Shown: positions 35,037 to 43,178 of the stretch, one piece after another
Layout of the letters: each line of letters starts with the position of its first letter
How positions within the stretch are numbered: the first letter of the stretch is position 1
NCBI RefSeq assembly: GCF_001570545.1
Contig: NZ_BBXD01000009.1
Span: 1 to 64,000, forward strand
DNA from: Herbidospora mongoliensis
GTDB lineage: Bacteria; Actinomycetota; Actinomycetes; Streptosporangiales; Streptosporangiaceae
Direction of reading: 5' to 3'
DNA length: 64,000 nt
Translations under genes and position numbers: made by a program
The notes under the pieces: generated by a model
The model's database searches: none
The model's input: the letters and a program-made list of their open reading frames with translations, nothing else
Told to the model about the DNA's origin: nothing

Positions 35037-36297
35037 GCCCCGTCACCGTGTAGACGACCATCAGGACCAGCAGCGGCACCTGGCCCGCCACCGCCGTCCG
35101 CCGGGGGAACAGCACCAGGGCCCGGTCATGGGCCAGAGCGGTGCCCAGGATGTGGCCGATGACGATCAGGGTGACCTGGAGCATGGCGATGGCCGCCGGG
35201 GTCAGGAAGGCCGACTGGAGGGTCCATCCGGCCGTGCCGAGCCAGTTGGCGCCGGTCACCAGCGGGTCGGAGAGCAGGGCGAGGGTGCGCTGGCCCTCGT
35301 ACAGGAAGAGCGTGAAGTAGTGGGCCAGGATGTAGCCGATCGCGATGGGCACGATCGAATGGGCGATCTCGCCCGCCGTCTGCCCCTGTTCGCCCATGCC
35401 GCGCCGTCCGGCCAGCCTGGTCGCCAGCACGTACGCGCCCAGCACGAGCAGGATCACGGCCAGCAGGCCGAGGGTGCCCAGGACGGGTGAAGGAAGGTCG
35501 TTCTCCTGGACGAATCTGACCCAGACCGGCGCGTTGGAGAAGCTGTCGTACATGGTCGAGCCGAGCAGCACGATGACCAGCGAGGTCAGCCCGGGGGCCG
35601 GGCGCAGGGTCGCCATGCCGTCGAGGGGGTTGCGCCAGACCAGCACGCCGTCGTCGCGCCGCGTGATGGGTGAGAGCCGACCGGCCAGGTCGCTGTAGAC
35701 CTCGAACGTGTCGCCCTTGTCGAACCACTGCACGCCGTAGACGAAACCACCGGCGAGCATCGCGAGGGCGTACAGACAAAGCCACGCCCCGATGACGGGC
35801 AGCGTCACGCGCCCGGGGGCGACCAGCTCCAGCCAGACGAAGGCGAGCAGTCCGGCGGCGGCGGGCCAGTAGCCGAGCTTCTCCGGCAACGGACGGAGCG
35901 AGCGCTCGCCCCGGACCAGGAGCACGACGGTCCGCAGCGGGTTGAACAGGCGCCACACACCGCCGAAGATCAGCGACAGCGGCACCAGACCGACCCAGAA
36001 CAGGACGTAGACGACGCCGGCCGTGGGGTTGTCGGGGTCGTCGGGGCCGAAGAAGCCGATCAGGAAGTAGGCCGTCGCGACCAGGCCGACCGCCCGCCAC
36101 ACCCACTCCGGGACCCGCCACTGCAGGAACCTCGGCAGCGGGCGCGCGTCGTCGAGGCCGACGCCGAGCCGGGGCTCCCGCCAGAGGAACCCCAGCGCGG
36201 CGAACGACACCACGAGGCAGATGACCGCGCCGATCAGGGCGGCGGAGAAGGGGATGGGCAGGTCCTGGCGACCGCCCACGCCGTGAGCCAGCAGCAT
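35014..36297 (-). CDS. Polytopic membrane protein ending the ebo-like operon
   Basis: A 427-aa integral membrane protein with about nine to ten hydrophobic segments, for example ALIGAVICLVVSFAALGFLW near the start, LVIVLLGSTMY in the middle and VPLLVLMVVYTVTGLMLLF at the end. Polar loops include PEWVWRAVG and YGVQWFDKGDTFEVYSDLAG. I do not recognise a family with a known role. Its start touches the lipoprotein stop (TGATG), so it is translated with the CopC-like and lipoprotein genes. Such a chain suggests a membrane partner for an extracytoplasmic metal- or metabolite-handling system, which is inference. Confidence 0.85.
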   Translation of the reverse strand: MLLAHGVGGRQDLPIPFSAALIGAVICLVVSFAALGFLWREPRLGVGLDDARPLPRFLQWRVPEWVWRAVGLVATAYFLIGFFGPDDPDNPTAGVVYVLFWVGLVPLSLIFGGVWRLFNPLRTVVLLVRGERSLRPLPEKLGYWPAAAGLLAFVWLELVAPGRVTLPVIGAWLCLYALAMLAGGFVYGVQWFDKGDTFEVYSDLAGRLSPITRRDDGVLVWRNPLDGMATLRPAPGLTSLVIVLLGSTMYDSFSNAPVWVRFVQENDLPSPVLGTLGLLAVILLVLGAYVLATRLAGRRGMGEQGQTAGEIAHSIVPIAIGYILAHYFTLFLYEGQRTLALLSDPLVTGANWLGTAGWTLQSAFLTPAAIAMLQVTLIVIGHILGTALAHDRALVLFPRRTAVAGQVPLLVLMVVYTVTGLMLLFAA

Positions 36298-36641
36298 CAG
36301 CTCACCACGAGCTGGAAGAGCTGGAGGTTCTGGTCGTGCGTCTCCACCTCGAACAGGCCGGTCGTGTCGGCCAGGAACGAGATCACCGAGGGGTGGTTCG
36401 GCAGCAGGGTGGCGGCCTTGTCGTATCCGTGGACGTGCGCCTCGTCGGCGACGTCACTGGTCACGGTGATCTTGATGCCCTGGTTGAGGCCGACCTCGAT
36501 CCGGCCGGGGGGCGGGGTGACCTTCTTGCCGGAGATCGTGATGGTGATCTCCTTGATCGGGCCGACCGCCGCGGCGGGCCCGCCGGTGGCGCAGCCCGTC
36601 AGGGCCAGGACCGCCACGATCAGCGCGGCAACGTATTTCAT
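36297..36641 (-). CDS. Small cupredoxin-like lipoprotein
   Basis: A 114-aa secreted lipoprotein. The N-terminus MKYVAALIVAVLALTGC is a lipobox signal, with Cys about residue 17 becoming the lipid-attached first residue. The mature part resembles a plastocyanin/cupredoxin fold (ITITISGKKVTPPPGRIEV, VTSDVADEAHVHGYD, GLFEVETHDQ). Several His residues (AHVHGYD, ETHDQ) could bind metal, but there is no Cys in the mature domain, so a type-1 blue copper site is not intact. It lies 11 bp after the CopC-like gene and overlaps the membrane-protein start. A copper or other ligand-binding role outside the cell membrane is plausible. Confidence 0.85.
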   Translation of the reverse strand: MKYVAALIVAVLALTGCATGGPAAAVGPIKEITITISGKKVTPPPGRIEVGLNQGIKITVTSDVADEAHVHGYDKAATLLPNHPSVISFLADTTGLFEVETHDQNLQLFQLVVS

Positions 36642-36652
36642 CGGTTCTCCAA

Positions 36653-37564
36653 CTAACGTTTCTTCGCGCTGACCTTGCGCGCGGCGGATTGCCCGGCGTT
36701 TCCGGATTTATCCGCCTTCGCGGAGGCCGTGGATTGACCGGCCTTGCCGGGCTTGCCCGACCCACCAGGCCTGCCCGACTTGCCGGGTCCTCCGGGCCTG
36801 CCGGACTTACCCGGCTTCTTCGTGTTCTTGGCCGGTGGACGTCGCATCGCCCGCGCCAGCAGGAAGACCACGCCGATGCCCAGAACGACCGGGATCAGCC
36901 ACACCAGCGGGCTGTCGTCCCCCGTGGCGGGCGCCGCCACCGGGGTGGCGGCCACGCTGGGCGCCGTCGACGGGAGGGTCTGGGTGGACGTGGTGGTGTC
37001 CGTGCTCGGCACAGCCGCCGGCGCCTTGTCCGCCTCGTGCGCCGCCTCGATCGCCGCGAGCAGCCCCGGGTCGGGGCCGTGGGTCGGCGCCTTCCAGCCC
37101 GAGGGGGCCTTGGTCGGCTTGCCGGCGTAGGTGAACTTCACCTGGCCCTTGACCTGCTCGCCGTCGCTGGCGATGGACAGGTAGTCGACCGTGTACTCGC
37201 CGACCTTGGGCCAGTAGGCCACCGGGACCTCGGCCGAGTAGCCCTCGTGGTAGAGCCGGGGCTCCCACTTCCCGTCCACCAGGAACAGCTCCGTGACCGG
37301 CTCGTCGAGGCGTTTGGTCGCCCCGACCAGCCACGGCTCCTCGACGCGCTTCCCGTCGGGGCCGGTCACGGTGAAGTGGGCGTTGCGGGGAGGGGCCTCG
37401 GTGAACCACAGCGTCAGCGTCTGGACCGGGTCGGCGAGGGTCCCGCCCTTCTCCGGGGTCGACTCGACGAGCTGGCCGTGGGCGGACGCCGGGCCCTCCA
37501 GGAGGACGGTCGTCGCGCCCAGGCAGAGCACCGCGATCAGCAACCGGGCCAGCCATCTCGTCAT
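36653..37564 (-). CDS. CopC-domain membrane-anchored protein with Lys/Gly/Pro-rich tail
   Basis: A 303-aa protein. A signal peptide (residues 1 to about 27, ending PASA) would leave mature His1 in HGQLVESTPEKGG, the usual CopC copper-binding N-terminus. The CopC domain runs to about 145 (LTLWFTEAPPRNAHFTVTG; VDYLSIASDGEQVKGQVKF). A Thr/Pro/Ala-rich linker follows, then a transmembrane segment (SPLVWLIPVVLGIGVVFLLA, near 225) and a basic tail of repeated Gly-Lys-Pro-Ser units. Its ATG overlaps the EboE stop (ATGA). CopC domains bind copper in the periplasm or outside the membrane. Tight linkage to ebo-like genes is unusual. Confidence 0.9.
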   Translation of the reverse strand: MTRWLARLLIAVLCLGATTVLLEGPASAHGQLVESTPEKGGTLADPVQTLTLWFTEAPPRNAHFTVTGPDGKRVEEPWLVGATKRLDEPVTELFLVDGKWEPRLYHEGYSAEVPVAYWPKVGEYTVDYLSIASDGEQVKGQVKFTYAGKPTKAPSGWKAPTHGPDPGLLAAIEAAHEADKAPAAVPSTDTTTSTQTLPSTAPSVAATPVAAPATGDDSPLVWLIPVVLGIGVVFLLARAMRRPPAKNTKKPGKSGRPGGPGKSGRPGGSGKPGKAGQSTASAKADKSGNAGQSAARKVSAKKR

Positions 37565-38712
37565 CGGGACACGTCCTCCAGTCCGAGCGCGACCAGGCGG
37601 TCGCGCGTCCAGGCGAGCTCGGCGGCGAGGCCGGCCACCAGGCCCGCGTCTCCCTGCGGGCGGCGGTCCTCGGGGAGCACCTGCCAGGTGTAGGTCTCGA
37701 CCTCCACGTGGTCGGTGATCGCCCTGGGCCCGCCGAAGAGAGCCTCCAGCGTGCTGTTCAGCACGCCGCTCGTGCTCGACAGCGGCGGCTCGGGGTCGGC
37801 GTGCAGGGGCAGGTGGAAGTGCACCCGCCACGCGTCGTCCCCGGGCAGACCGGCGAGCGCCTCGTCGAGGTCGTCGACCGAACCGCCGCCGCGCTCCCGC
37901 GTCTGGTGCAGGAACCGCTCCTCGTGGAAGGCGGCCAACTCTTCGAAAGCGTCGGCAGGCTTCTCGACGTGCAGAGCGCAGGACGCCTGGGTCTTCACCA
38001 CCGGCAGCCCGGCGGCCTCCAAGCGGGCCAGCGACTCCACGGGGTCCTCGAACTGGACGGCCAGGTGACAGACGTCCAGGCAGACGCCGAGCCAGTCGTG
38101 GTCGAGCGCGGCGAACTCCTCGCACGCCTGCTCGATGGTCTCCACGACACAGCCGGGCTCGGGTTCGAGGGCGACCCGGATGGTCCGGCCGGTGGAGGCG
38201 GCCAGCTTGGACAGCCCCTCGGCCAGTTCGGTCAGCCTCGTCCGAGCCTGGGCCGCTCGTGAGACATCCCAATCGGTACGCCACGCCAGCGGCAGCGTCG
38301 AGACGCTCCCCCGCGCGGCGTCCTCCGGCAGCAGCCCCGCCAGCACCGACGCGCAGTCGAGCGTGTAGCGCAGCCGATCCTGCGTGGTCCAGTCGGGGAC
38401 GTACACCTTCCGCTTCACCACCGGGTCGTGGAACCCGCGGTAGGGGAAGGCGTTGAGCGTCACGACCTCGAGACCCCGGTCCGCGAGCTCGCGGCGGAGC
38501 CGGGCCACCTGGGCCGGATCCTCGACCAGGGCCGTCGCGACGTCGCGGGCCAGCCACAGGCCGAGGCCCAGGCGGTCGACCCCGAGGGCCTCCCTGACCG
38601 GCTCGCCGAAGCGGGCGAGCTGGCCCAGGACACCCTCCAGGCTCTCGGCGGGGTGGACGTTGGTGCAGTAGGCCACGTGCACCGTCGACCCGTCGGGATG
38701 GCGGAGCCGCAT
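37561..38712 (-). CDS. eboE: EboE-like TIM-barrel metabolite traffic protein
   Basis: A 383-aa xylose-isomerase-like/AP-endonuclease-family-2 barrel. The opening VAYCTNVHPAESLEGV, the stretch LGLGLWLARDVA, LVTLNAFPY-like VVTLNAFPYRGFH (about 80), LEPEPGCVVETI (about 195) and LGVCLDVCHLAVQFE (about 222) match proteins named metabolite traffic protein EboE. In cyanobacteria ebo genes are required to move the scytonemin monomer to the periplasm; the biochemical role of EboE is unknown. It starts one base after the TatD-like stop and overlaps the CopC-like start by ATGA. Family assignment is from memory of these motifs and fits the gene order. Confidence 0.82.
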   Translation of the reverse strand: MRLRHPDGSTVHVAYCTNVHPAESLEGVLGQLARFGEPVREALGVDRLGLGLWLARDVATALVEDPAQVARLRRELADRGLEVVTLNAFPYRGFHDPVVKRKVYVPDWTTQDRLRYTLDCASVLAGLLPEDAARGSVSTLPLAWRTDWDVSRAAQARTRLTELAEGLSKLAASTGRTIRVALEPEPGCVVETIEQACEEFAALDHDWLGVCLDVCHLAVQFEDPVESLARLEAAGLPVVKTQASCALHVEKPADAFEELAAFHEERFLHQTRERGGGSVDDLDEALAGLPGDDAWRVHFHLPLHADPEPPLSSTSGVLNSTLEALFGGPRAITDHVEVETYTWQVLPEDRRPQGDAGLVAGLAAELAWTRDRLVALGLEDVSR

Positions 38713-38713
38713 G

Positions 38714-39571
38714 TCAGGCGTCCTTGCGCACGCCGCGCAGCACCGAGTTGCCCTCGAAGGTCTCGTCGGTCTTCAGGTCCGAGAGGTCGAGGCGGCCCGA
38801 CTGGGCGTAGAACTCGACCGGGTTGCGCCACAGGACCTTGTCGACGTCGTCGGGGCTGAATCCGGCGGCCAGCATCGCGTCGCCGGTCTTGCGGGTCTTC
38901 AGCGGGTCGCTGCGGCCCCAGTCGGCGGCCGAGTTGACCAGGATCTTGTCGGTGCCGAACTCCTGGAGGATGCGGACCATGCGGTCCTCGTCCATCTTGG
39001 TGTCGGGGTAGATCGAGAACGCGGCCCAGCTGCCCGACTCGACGACCAGCTTCACGGTCATCTCGTTGAGGTGGTCGACCACGACCATGCCGGGCGCGAT
39101 GCCCGACTCGCGCACGACGTCGAGGGTCCGCTTGGTGCCTTCGAACTTGTCGCGGTGCGGGGTGTGGACCATGATCGGCAGCTCGTGCTCCTTCGCCAAG
39201 TCGAGCTGACGGGTGAAGGCCTCGTCCTCCTCCTTGGTCATGGAGTCGTAGCCGACCTCGCCGACCGCGACGACGCCGTCCTTGGCGAGGTAGCGGGGCA
39301 GCTCGTCGAGCACGTCCATGCAGCGAGGGTCGTTGGCCTCTTTGGGGTTCAGCGCGATCGTGCAGTGGTGGCGGATGCCGAACTGCGCGGCCCTGAAGGG
39401 CTCCCAGCCCACGAGGCTGTCGAAGTAGTCGAGGAAGGAACGCACCCCGGTGCGCGGCTGGCCCAGCCAGAAGGCGGGCTCGACCAGGGCGCGCACGCCG
39501 GCCTCGTACATGGCCTCGTAGTCGTCCGTCGTCCGCGACGTCATGTGGATGTGCGGGTCGAAGATACGCAC
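38714..39571 (-). CDS. TatD-family metal hydrolase, EboB-like
   Basis: A 285-aa TIM-barrel hydrolase. It has the N-terminal metal motif DPHIHMTSR (residues 5-13), a mid-chain Glu in VAVGEVGYDS (about 103), HTPHRDKFEG (about 137) and VVVDHLNE (about 165), with a final NSAADWGRSDP (about 220). These are the expected TatD/amidohydrolase metal ligands. TatD proteins usually cut DNA or act as general hydrolases, but one branch (EboB) travels with ebo clusters. GTG start close behind the EboA stop. Its position between EboA and EboE supports the EboB reading. Confidence 0.85.
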   Translation of the reverse strand: MRIFDPHIHMTSRTTDDYEAMYEAGVRALVEPAFWLGQPRTGVRSFLDYFDSLVGWEPFRAAQFGIRHHCTIALNPKEANDPRCMDVLDELPRYLAKDGVVAVGEVGYDSMTKEEDEAFTRQLDLAKEHELPIMVHTPHRDKFEGTKRTLDVVRESGIAPGMVVVDHLNEMTVKLVVESGSWAAFSIYPDTKMDEDRMVRILQEFGTDKILVNSAADWGRSDPLKTRKTGDAMLAAGFSPDDVDKVLWRNPVEFYAQSGRLDLSDLKTDETFEGNSVLRGVRKDA

Positions 39572-39574
39572 GGG

Positions 39575-40177
39575 CTAGGCCTCCTGGTCTACGAGGTTGA
39601 GCACGAGGTGCACGTCGTCGGGCACCACGCGGCCGGCCGCCTCGCGTTCCTTGGCGAAGTCGGTCAGCATGCGGGCGAGCTCGGCGTCCGCGCGGTCGGC
39701 GAGATTCGCGACCGCGGCCAGGGGGACGCCGACGAACACGCACTTGAGCACGCCGTGCCGCCAGCCCTCGTCGTCGAGGTGGGCGGCGGCGTAGGGGCCC
39801 ATGGCGGCGGCCACGAGCCGGGTGTCGTTGGTGCGCAGAGCGTCGCGGATCAGCGGCAGCCCCTCGTCACCGAGGCCGAGGAGCGGCAGCGCGCGCAGCA
39901 CGGCCCGCTTCTCGGCGTTGTCTCCTTCTGTGTACGCCCTGGACGCCGCCGCCGCCTTGGGTCGCGGCAGCGCGTCCAGCAGCAGGGCGCGGGCGGCGTC
40001 GTCGGCCGTCCAGCCGGTCAGACCCGGCAGGTCCCCCCGGCCGACCTTGCGTCCGGCGGCCGGGAACAGCACAGCCAGCTTGTTCGGGTCGTCGGCTATG
40101 CGGGACCGGGATTCGGAGAGCCACGCCTCGGCCTCGGGGGTGAGGTCGAGGGCGGCCCGCAGATCGTCGGGCGTCAT
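39575..40177 (-). CDS. eboA: EboA-domain protein
   Basis: A 200-aa mostly alpha-helical protein, length and position typical of EboA. It starts MTPDDLRAALDLTPEAEAWL, continues with PAAGRKVGRGDLPGL (about 40) and has the HEAT-like part RAVLRALPLLGLGDEGLPLI (about 90) and CVFVGVPLAAVANL (about 150). EboA has no known enzymatic activity; it is a marker of ebo-type clusters. Its ATG overlaps the ino1-like stop (ATGA), implying coupled expression. Recognition rests on these helices and on EboB- and EboE-like neighbours. Confidence 0.8.
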   Translation of the reverse strand: MTPDDLRAALDLTPEAEAWLSESRSRIADDPNKLAVLFPAAGRKVGRGDLPGLTGWTADDAARALLLDALPRPKAAAASRAYTEGDNAEKRAVLRALPLLGLGDEGLPLIRDALRTNDTRLVAAAMGPYAAAHLDDEGWRHGVLKCVFVGVPLAAVANLADRADAELARMLTDFAKEREAAGRVVPDDVHLVLNLVDQEA

Positions 40178-41322
40178 CGCGTGGCCCACTCTCGCAAGGT
40201 GTCGTACTGGGCGAGCAACCGGTGCTCGTCGGTGCCGACGGGGTCCTTGAAGAAGAAGCCGAGCGGGGTCAGCGCGCCCGACTCGCCCTGCGCGTGGGCC
40301 CACGCGGTGAACCTGGCCAGGTCGAGCACGAGCGGGGCGGCCAGCGCCGAGTCGCAGCCCTGCCAGGTGAACTGCATCGTCATCCGGACGCCGAGGAAAC
40401 CCTCGAACAGGATGTGGTCCCAAGCGGTCTTCCAATCGCCCAGGTCAGGAACGTAGTCAATGTGGACGTCGCCCCCGGCGGAGTACCCGAGCATCTTCGC
40501 CATGCCCCGCTGCTTGGAGGCCGTCTTGCTGGCCGCGGCGGCCGGGTCGGCCAGGGTGGCGCCGTCGCCGCCGCCCAGCAGGTTGGTGCCCGACCACGAC
40601 AGGACGCGCAGCGCCCGCGTGGTGAACATCGGCGCGAGCGCCGAGCGCATGAGCGTCTCGCCGGTCTTGCCGTCGCTGCCCGCGTACGGGACGCCCCGCG
40701 ACTTCGCCAGCTCGTCGAGCGCGGACAGACGTGCGCCCGTCGACGGGGTGAAGTCGATGAAGGCGCATCCGGCCTCGAAGGCCGCGTACGCGTACACGGA
40801 ACTGGGCGGCAGCACGTAGGCGTCGGTCTTCATCGCCTTCGAGAGCGCCGTGAGATCGTCGTGCTCCGGACGATAGGCACTCGGGGGTTCGGTCGACGAC
40901 ACGTTGATCACGACCACCCGGTCGAGCCCGTTGCGTTCGCGGAAGCTCACGATGTCGGCGGCCAGCCGCTCGACGACCTGGGCCTGCGGCACCGCGTCCT
41001 CGACGTGGACGCCGTCGCGGATCTCCGCCTCGACGGCCGTCACCTCGGACAGCACCGCCGACGCGATGTTCCCCGGGACCACTCCCGAACTGGTCAACTG
41101 CTCCACGCGCTTGGCGAGGGGCGTGGCCACGACGTCGTGACCGCCGAACACAAGCTCCCCGAACGCGGGTAGCGGAAGCTGTGCGAAGTCCGGCAGTTCC
41201 GAGACCAGGCCTACCGGGGCGGTAAGCCCTAGACGCACCGCGGCGGCACCCGCCATCGCGGTGGTCGCCACCGAGCCCCTGACCCCAACGAACCAGACGC
41301 CTGTCCGACTCTGCTTCACCAT
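40174..41322 (-). CDS. Inositol-3-phosphate synthase-like
   Basis: A 382-aa NAD-dependent enzyme of the myo-inositol-1-phosphate synthase family, which converts glucose 6-phosphate to inositol 3-phosphate. The NAD-binding start VWFVGVRGSVATTAM, the VVVINVSSTEPP stretch (about 150), FIDFTPSTG (about 190), the SDGKTGETLMRSALAP motif (about 213) and LSWSGTNLLGGGDG (about 240) are family marks. It begins an operon with eboA and eboB/E-like genes. The actinobacterial housekeeping Ino1 usually sits elsewhere beside a PadR gene, so this copy may make a dedicated cyclitol or related scaffold. ATG 41322 has AAAGGGA upstream; an adjacent GTG is also possible. Confidence 0.88.
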   Translation of the reverse strand: MVKQSRTGVWFVGVRGSVATTAMAGAAAVRLGLTAPVGLVSELPDFAQLPLPAFGELVFGGHDVVATPLAKRVEQLTSSGVVPGNIASAVLSEVTAVEAEIRDGVHVEDAVPQAQVVERLAADIVSFRERNGLDRVVVINVSSTEPPSAYRPEHDDLTALSKAMKTDAYVLPPSSVYAYAAFEAGCAFIDFTPSTGARLSALDELAKSRGVPYAGSDGKTGETLMRSALAPMFTTRALRVLSWSGTNLLGGGDGATLADPAAAASKTASKQRGMAKMLGYSAGGDVHIDYVPDLGDWKTAWDHILFEGFLGVRMTMQFTWQGCDSALAAPLVLDLARFTAWAHAQGESGALTPLGFFFKDPVGTDEHRLLAQYDTLREWATR

Positions 41323-41500
41323 CACCGGCTTCCCTTTCGATATATCTCCGGAAGGGACGGCTTGAGGAGGTCGGATGATTGCCGGCCTACGGCACGCTGG
41401 GTCCCCAGACGGAGGACGCGCACGCCGAACGCGTCTACGGTTCACAAGAACTCTGCTTGACTCATGACGTGCCACCGTCGCCAAGCCCGAGACGTCCATA

Positions 41501-41529
41501 TTGTTACGGTGCAGTACAGGTTGGGTCAA
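41501..41529 (-). promoter_or_regulatory. Candidate sigma70-type promoter of the ino1-ebo-copC operon
   Basis: On the minus strand TTGACC and TAACAA are separated by exactly 17 bp. This leaves a leader of about 170 nt before the ino1-like ATG, in which I see no gene or clear riboswitch fold. It is the best promoter match in the gap. Confidence 0.45.
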
Positions 41530-41535
41530 TGCCAC

Positions 41536-42411
41536 CTAAAGGTTCGGCGGCGGGGCGGACCCGTTGTAAAAGGGGTTCTGACTGAGCCGTTGTTCAGTCA
41601 CCAGCAGCCGCACCTCCCCCTCGCGGACCTGCCAGGCGTTCCACACGGTCCACTTCCCGGTGGGCGTTCTGCCGGGTTCCACGAAGGAGAGCGCGCCGTC
41701 GGGCGCGATCTGGATCTCCTTGTACGTCACCCGCAGCCCCCGCCGCCCGGCCTCCGCCCTGATCTCCTTGACCGACGCGCCGTGCCGCAACTTGACTCCG
41801 TGCAACGGGCCGCCGGGCTCCACGGCACGGTCGAAATCGGCGTACTCCTCCCCCGGCCGGGCGGGCCGCCCCAGCCGGACACTGACCGACCCGGGGAACC
41901 CGGCCGGCACCCGGACGATCATCGAGCAGCCGGGGTCGGAACCGGGATCGCAGCCCTTCGGCTCGGGGGCGGCGCTCAGCACGACCCCGCCGTAGGCGAA
42001 TTCCCCACCGATCTCCTCAGGGCGGTCCCACGTGCCGCCGATCATCATGCCCATCGACTTCCCGGCCGACAGCGGCGAGGCCGGCAGCGGCTCGATCCGC
42101 ACATCGAGCCCGACGGCCCGGAACGCCTCCGTGAAGCGCGCGTGGTCGGCGAAGGGGTCGAGAATGCGCGCGACGTACTGATCGCCCTCACGGTGGATCT
42201 CAACGGCGGCATTGGCGTAGGAGGTCACGATCTGGGGCGGCGTCATCGTCACGACGACCGCGGCGGCGACGGCCACGAGCACGGGACGCAGGAACCGGCG
42301 TCGCGAAGGCGTGGGCCCGGTCATCACCCGGGCCAGCAGCGCGCGGGCGCCCGGCGCGTCCGGGTCACCCCCCTTGCGGCTCGGATCGAGGGTCGTAAGA
42401 AGGTCAGTCAT
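41536..42411 (-). CDS. Single-pass membrane partner of the ECF sigma factor
   Basis: A 291-aa protein with a cytoplasmic N-terminus (MTDLLTTLDPSRKGGDPD, then GARALLARVMTG), one transmembrane segment (about 44-65, RPVLVAVAAAVVVTM) and a large external domain of about 225 residues. It lacks the HxxxCxxC zinc motif of ZAS anti-sigma factors. The N-terminal look is like actinobacterial CU044_5270-type proteins that pair with ECF sigma genes. Its ATG overlaps the sigma stop by ATGA. Acting as a membrane anti-sigma or signal sensor is likely but unproven. Confidence 0.75.
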   Translation of the reverse strand: MTDLLTTLDPSRKGGDPDAPGARALLARVMTGPTPSRRRFLRPVLVAVAAAVVVTMTPPQIVTSYANAAVEIHREGDQYVARILDPFADHARFTEAFRAVGLDVRIEPLPASPLSAGKSMGMMIGGTWDRPEEIGGEFAYGGVVLSAAPEPKGCDPGSDPGCSMIVRVPAGFPGSVSVRLGRPARPGEEYADFDRAVEPGGPLHGVKLRHGASVKEIRAEAGRRGLRVTYKEIQIAPDGALSFVEPGRTPTGKWTVWNAWQVREGEVRLLVTEQRLSQNPFYNGSAPPPNL

Positions 42412-42956
42412 CCGATCTCTCCCAAGCAAGACGATGGACCCGCCTCGAAGACGGGCGCCACGGCGAACGAGGTGGGCACGCCGTTGGCGGCCAGCGCCGC
42501 CGCGAACCGGCGGCGGGCACGGTGCAGGCGGACGCGGACGTTGTTGCGCGTGATGCCGAGCGTCACGGCGATCTCGTCGTGGCCGAGCCCTTCCCAGGCG
42601 ACCAGGGCGAGCAGTTCGCGATCGCCGTCGGGGAGCGCGCGGAAGGTCTGCCCGATCACGCTCATCTCGACGCCCGGGGTCTCGGCGTAGAGGTCGGCCA
42701 TCTCGGCGACGAGCCGGTCGTCGCGGTGGCGGCGGCCCTTCTTCCGGTGCTCGGAGAGCACCCGGCGGGCCACGGCGTACAGCCAGAGAACCGCCTCGGC
42801 GCCGGATGGGATCTTCTCCCGTTTTCGCCAGGCCACGGCGTAGGTGTCGGCGACCACGTCGGCGGCGTCCTGCGCGGACGCGCAGCGACGGACCGCGTAG
42901 CGGGTCAGCCGTTCGTAGGTGCCGCGGTAGACGGCCTCGAAGTCATCGGGGGTCAC
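42408..42956 (-). CDS. ECF RNA polymerase sigma factor
   Basis: A 182-aa sigma-70 family factor with only regions 2 and 4. Region 2 covers RLTRYAVRRCASAQDAADVV and TYAVAWRKREKIP (about 17-50). Region 4 has LPDGDRELLALVAWEGLGHD and the helix-turn-helix EIAVTLGITRNNVRVRLHRA (about 108-150). GTG start. Translation is coupled to the following membrane protein, which probably controls it. The promoter it recognises cannot be deduced; no obvious autoregulated sequence is visible in the 30-bp gap upstream. Confidence 0.93.
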   Translation of the reverse strand: MTPDDFEAVYRGTYERLTRYAVRRCASAQDAADVVADTYAVAWRKREKIPSGAEAVLWLYAVARRVLSEHRKKGRRHRDDRLVAEMADLYAETPGVEMSVIGQTFRALPDGDRELLALVAWEGLGHDEIAVTLGITRNNVRVRLHRARRRFAAALAANGVPTSFAVAPVFEAGPSSCLGEIG

Positions 42957-42986
42957 GTCCCTCTTATGGCGACATGCGCCCCGGCA

Positions 42987-43169
42987 TTACCCGAGAAGAC
43001 GGGAGAATTCCTCGAAGGAGTAGCGGCCGTCGCCGTCGGCGTCGAGCCCGGTCGCGTAGGCGCCCAGGGCCTCGGCGGGCAGGTGGGGGAAGTGGGCGAC
43101 GATCTCCGCCTCGGTGACGTATCCGTCGTGGTCGGCGTCGATGGCGTCGAACGTAGCCTTCAGGTCCAC
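42987..43169 (-). CDS. 60-aa EF-hand calcium-binding protein
   Basis: Two canonical EF-hand loops make up almost the whole protein: DADHDGYVTEAE (about 11-22) and DADGDGRYSFEE (about 43-54), separated by a helix. Both loops have the acidic residues at positions 1, 3, 5 and 12. There is no signal peptide, so it is a cytosolic Ca-binding protein of calerythrin/calmodulin-like type. GTG start with AGGAG upstream. It lies 9 bp after the GNAT stop and 30 bp before the sigma gene, all on one strand. Confidence 0.88.
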   Translation of the reverse strand: MDLKATFDAIDADHDGYVTEAEIVAHFPHLPAEALGAYATGLDADGDGRYSFEEFSRLLG

Positions 43170-43178
43170 CAGGTCTCC

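Noticed and set aside
40174-41322. Second siderophore or aminoglycoside cluster based on the inositol-phosphate synthase
   Set aside because: No aminotransferase, glycosyltransferase or cyclitol kinase accompanies it; the ebo-like genes explain the operon better.
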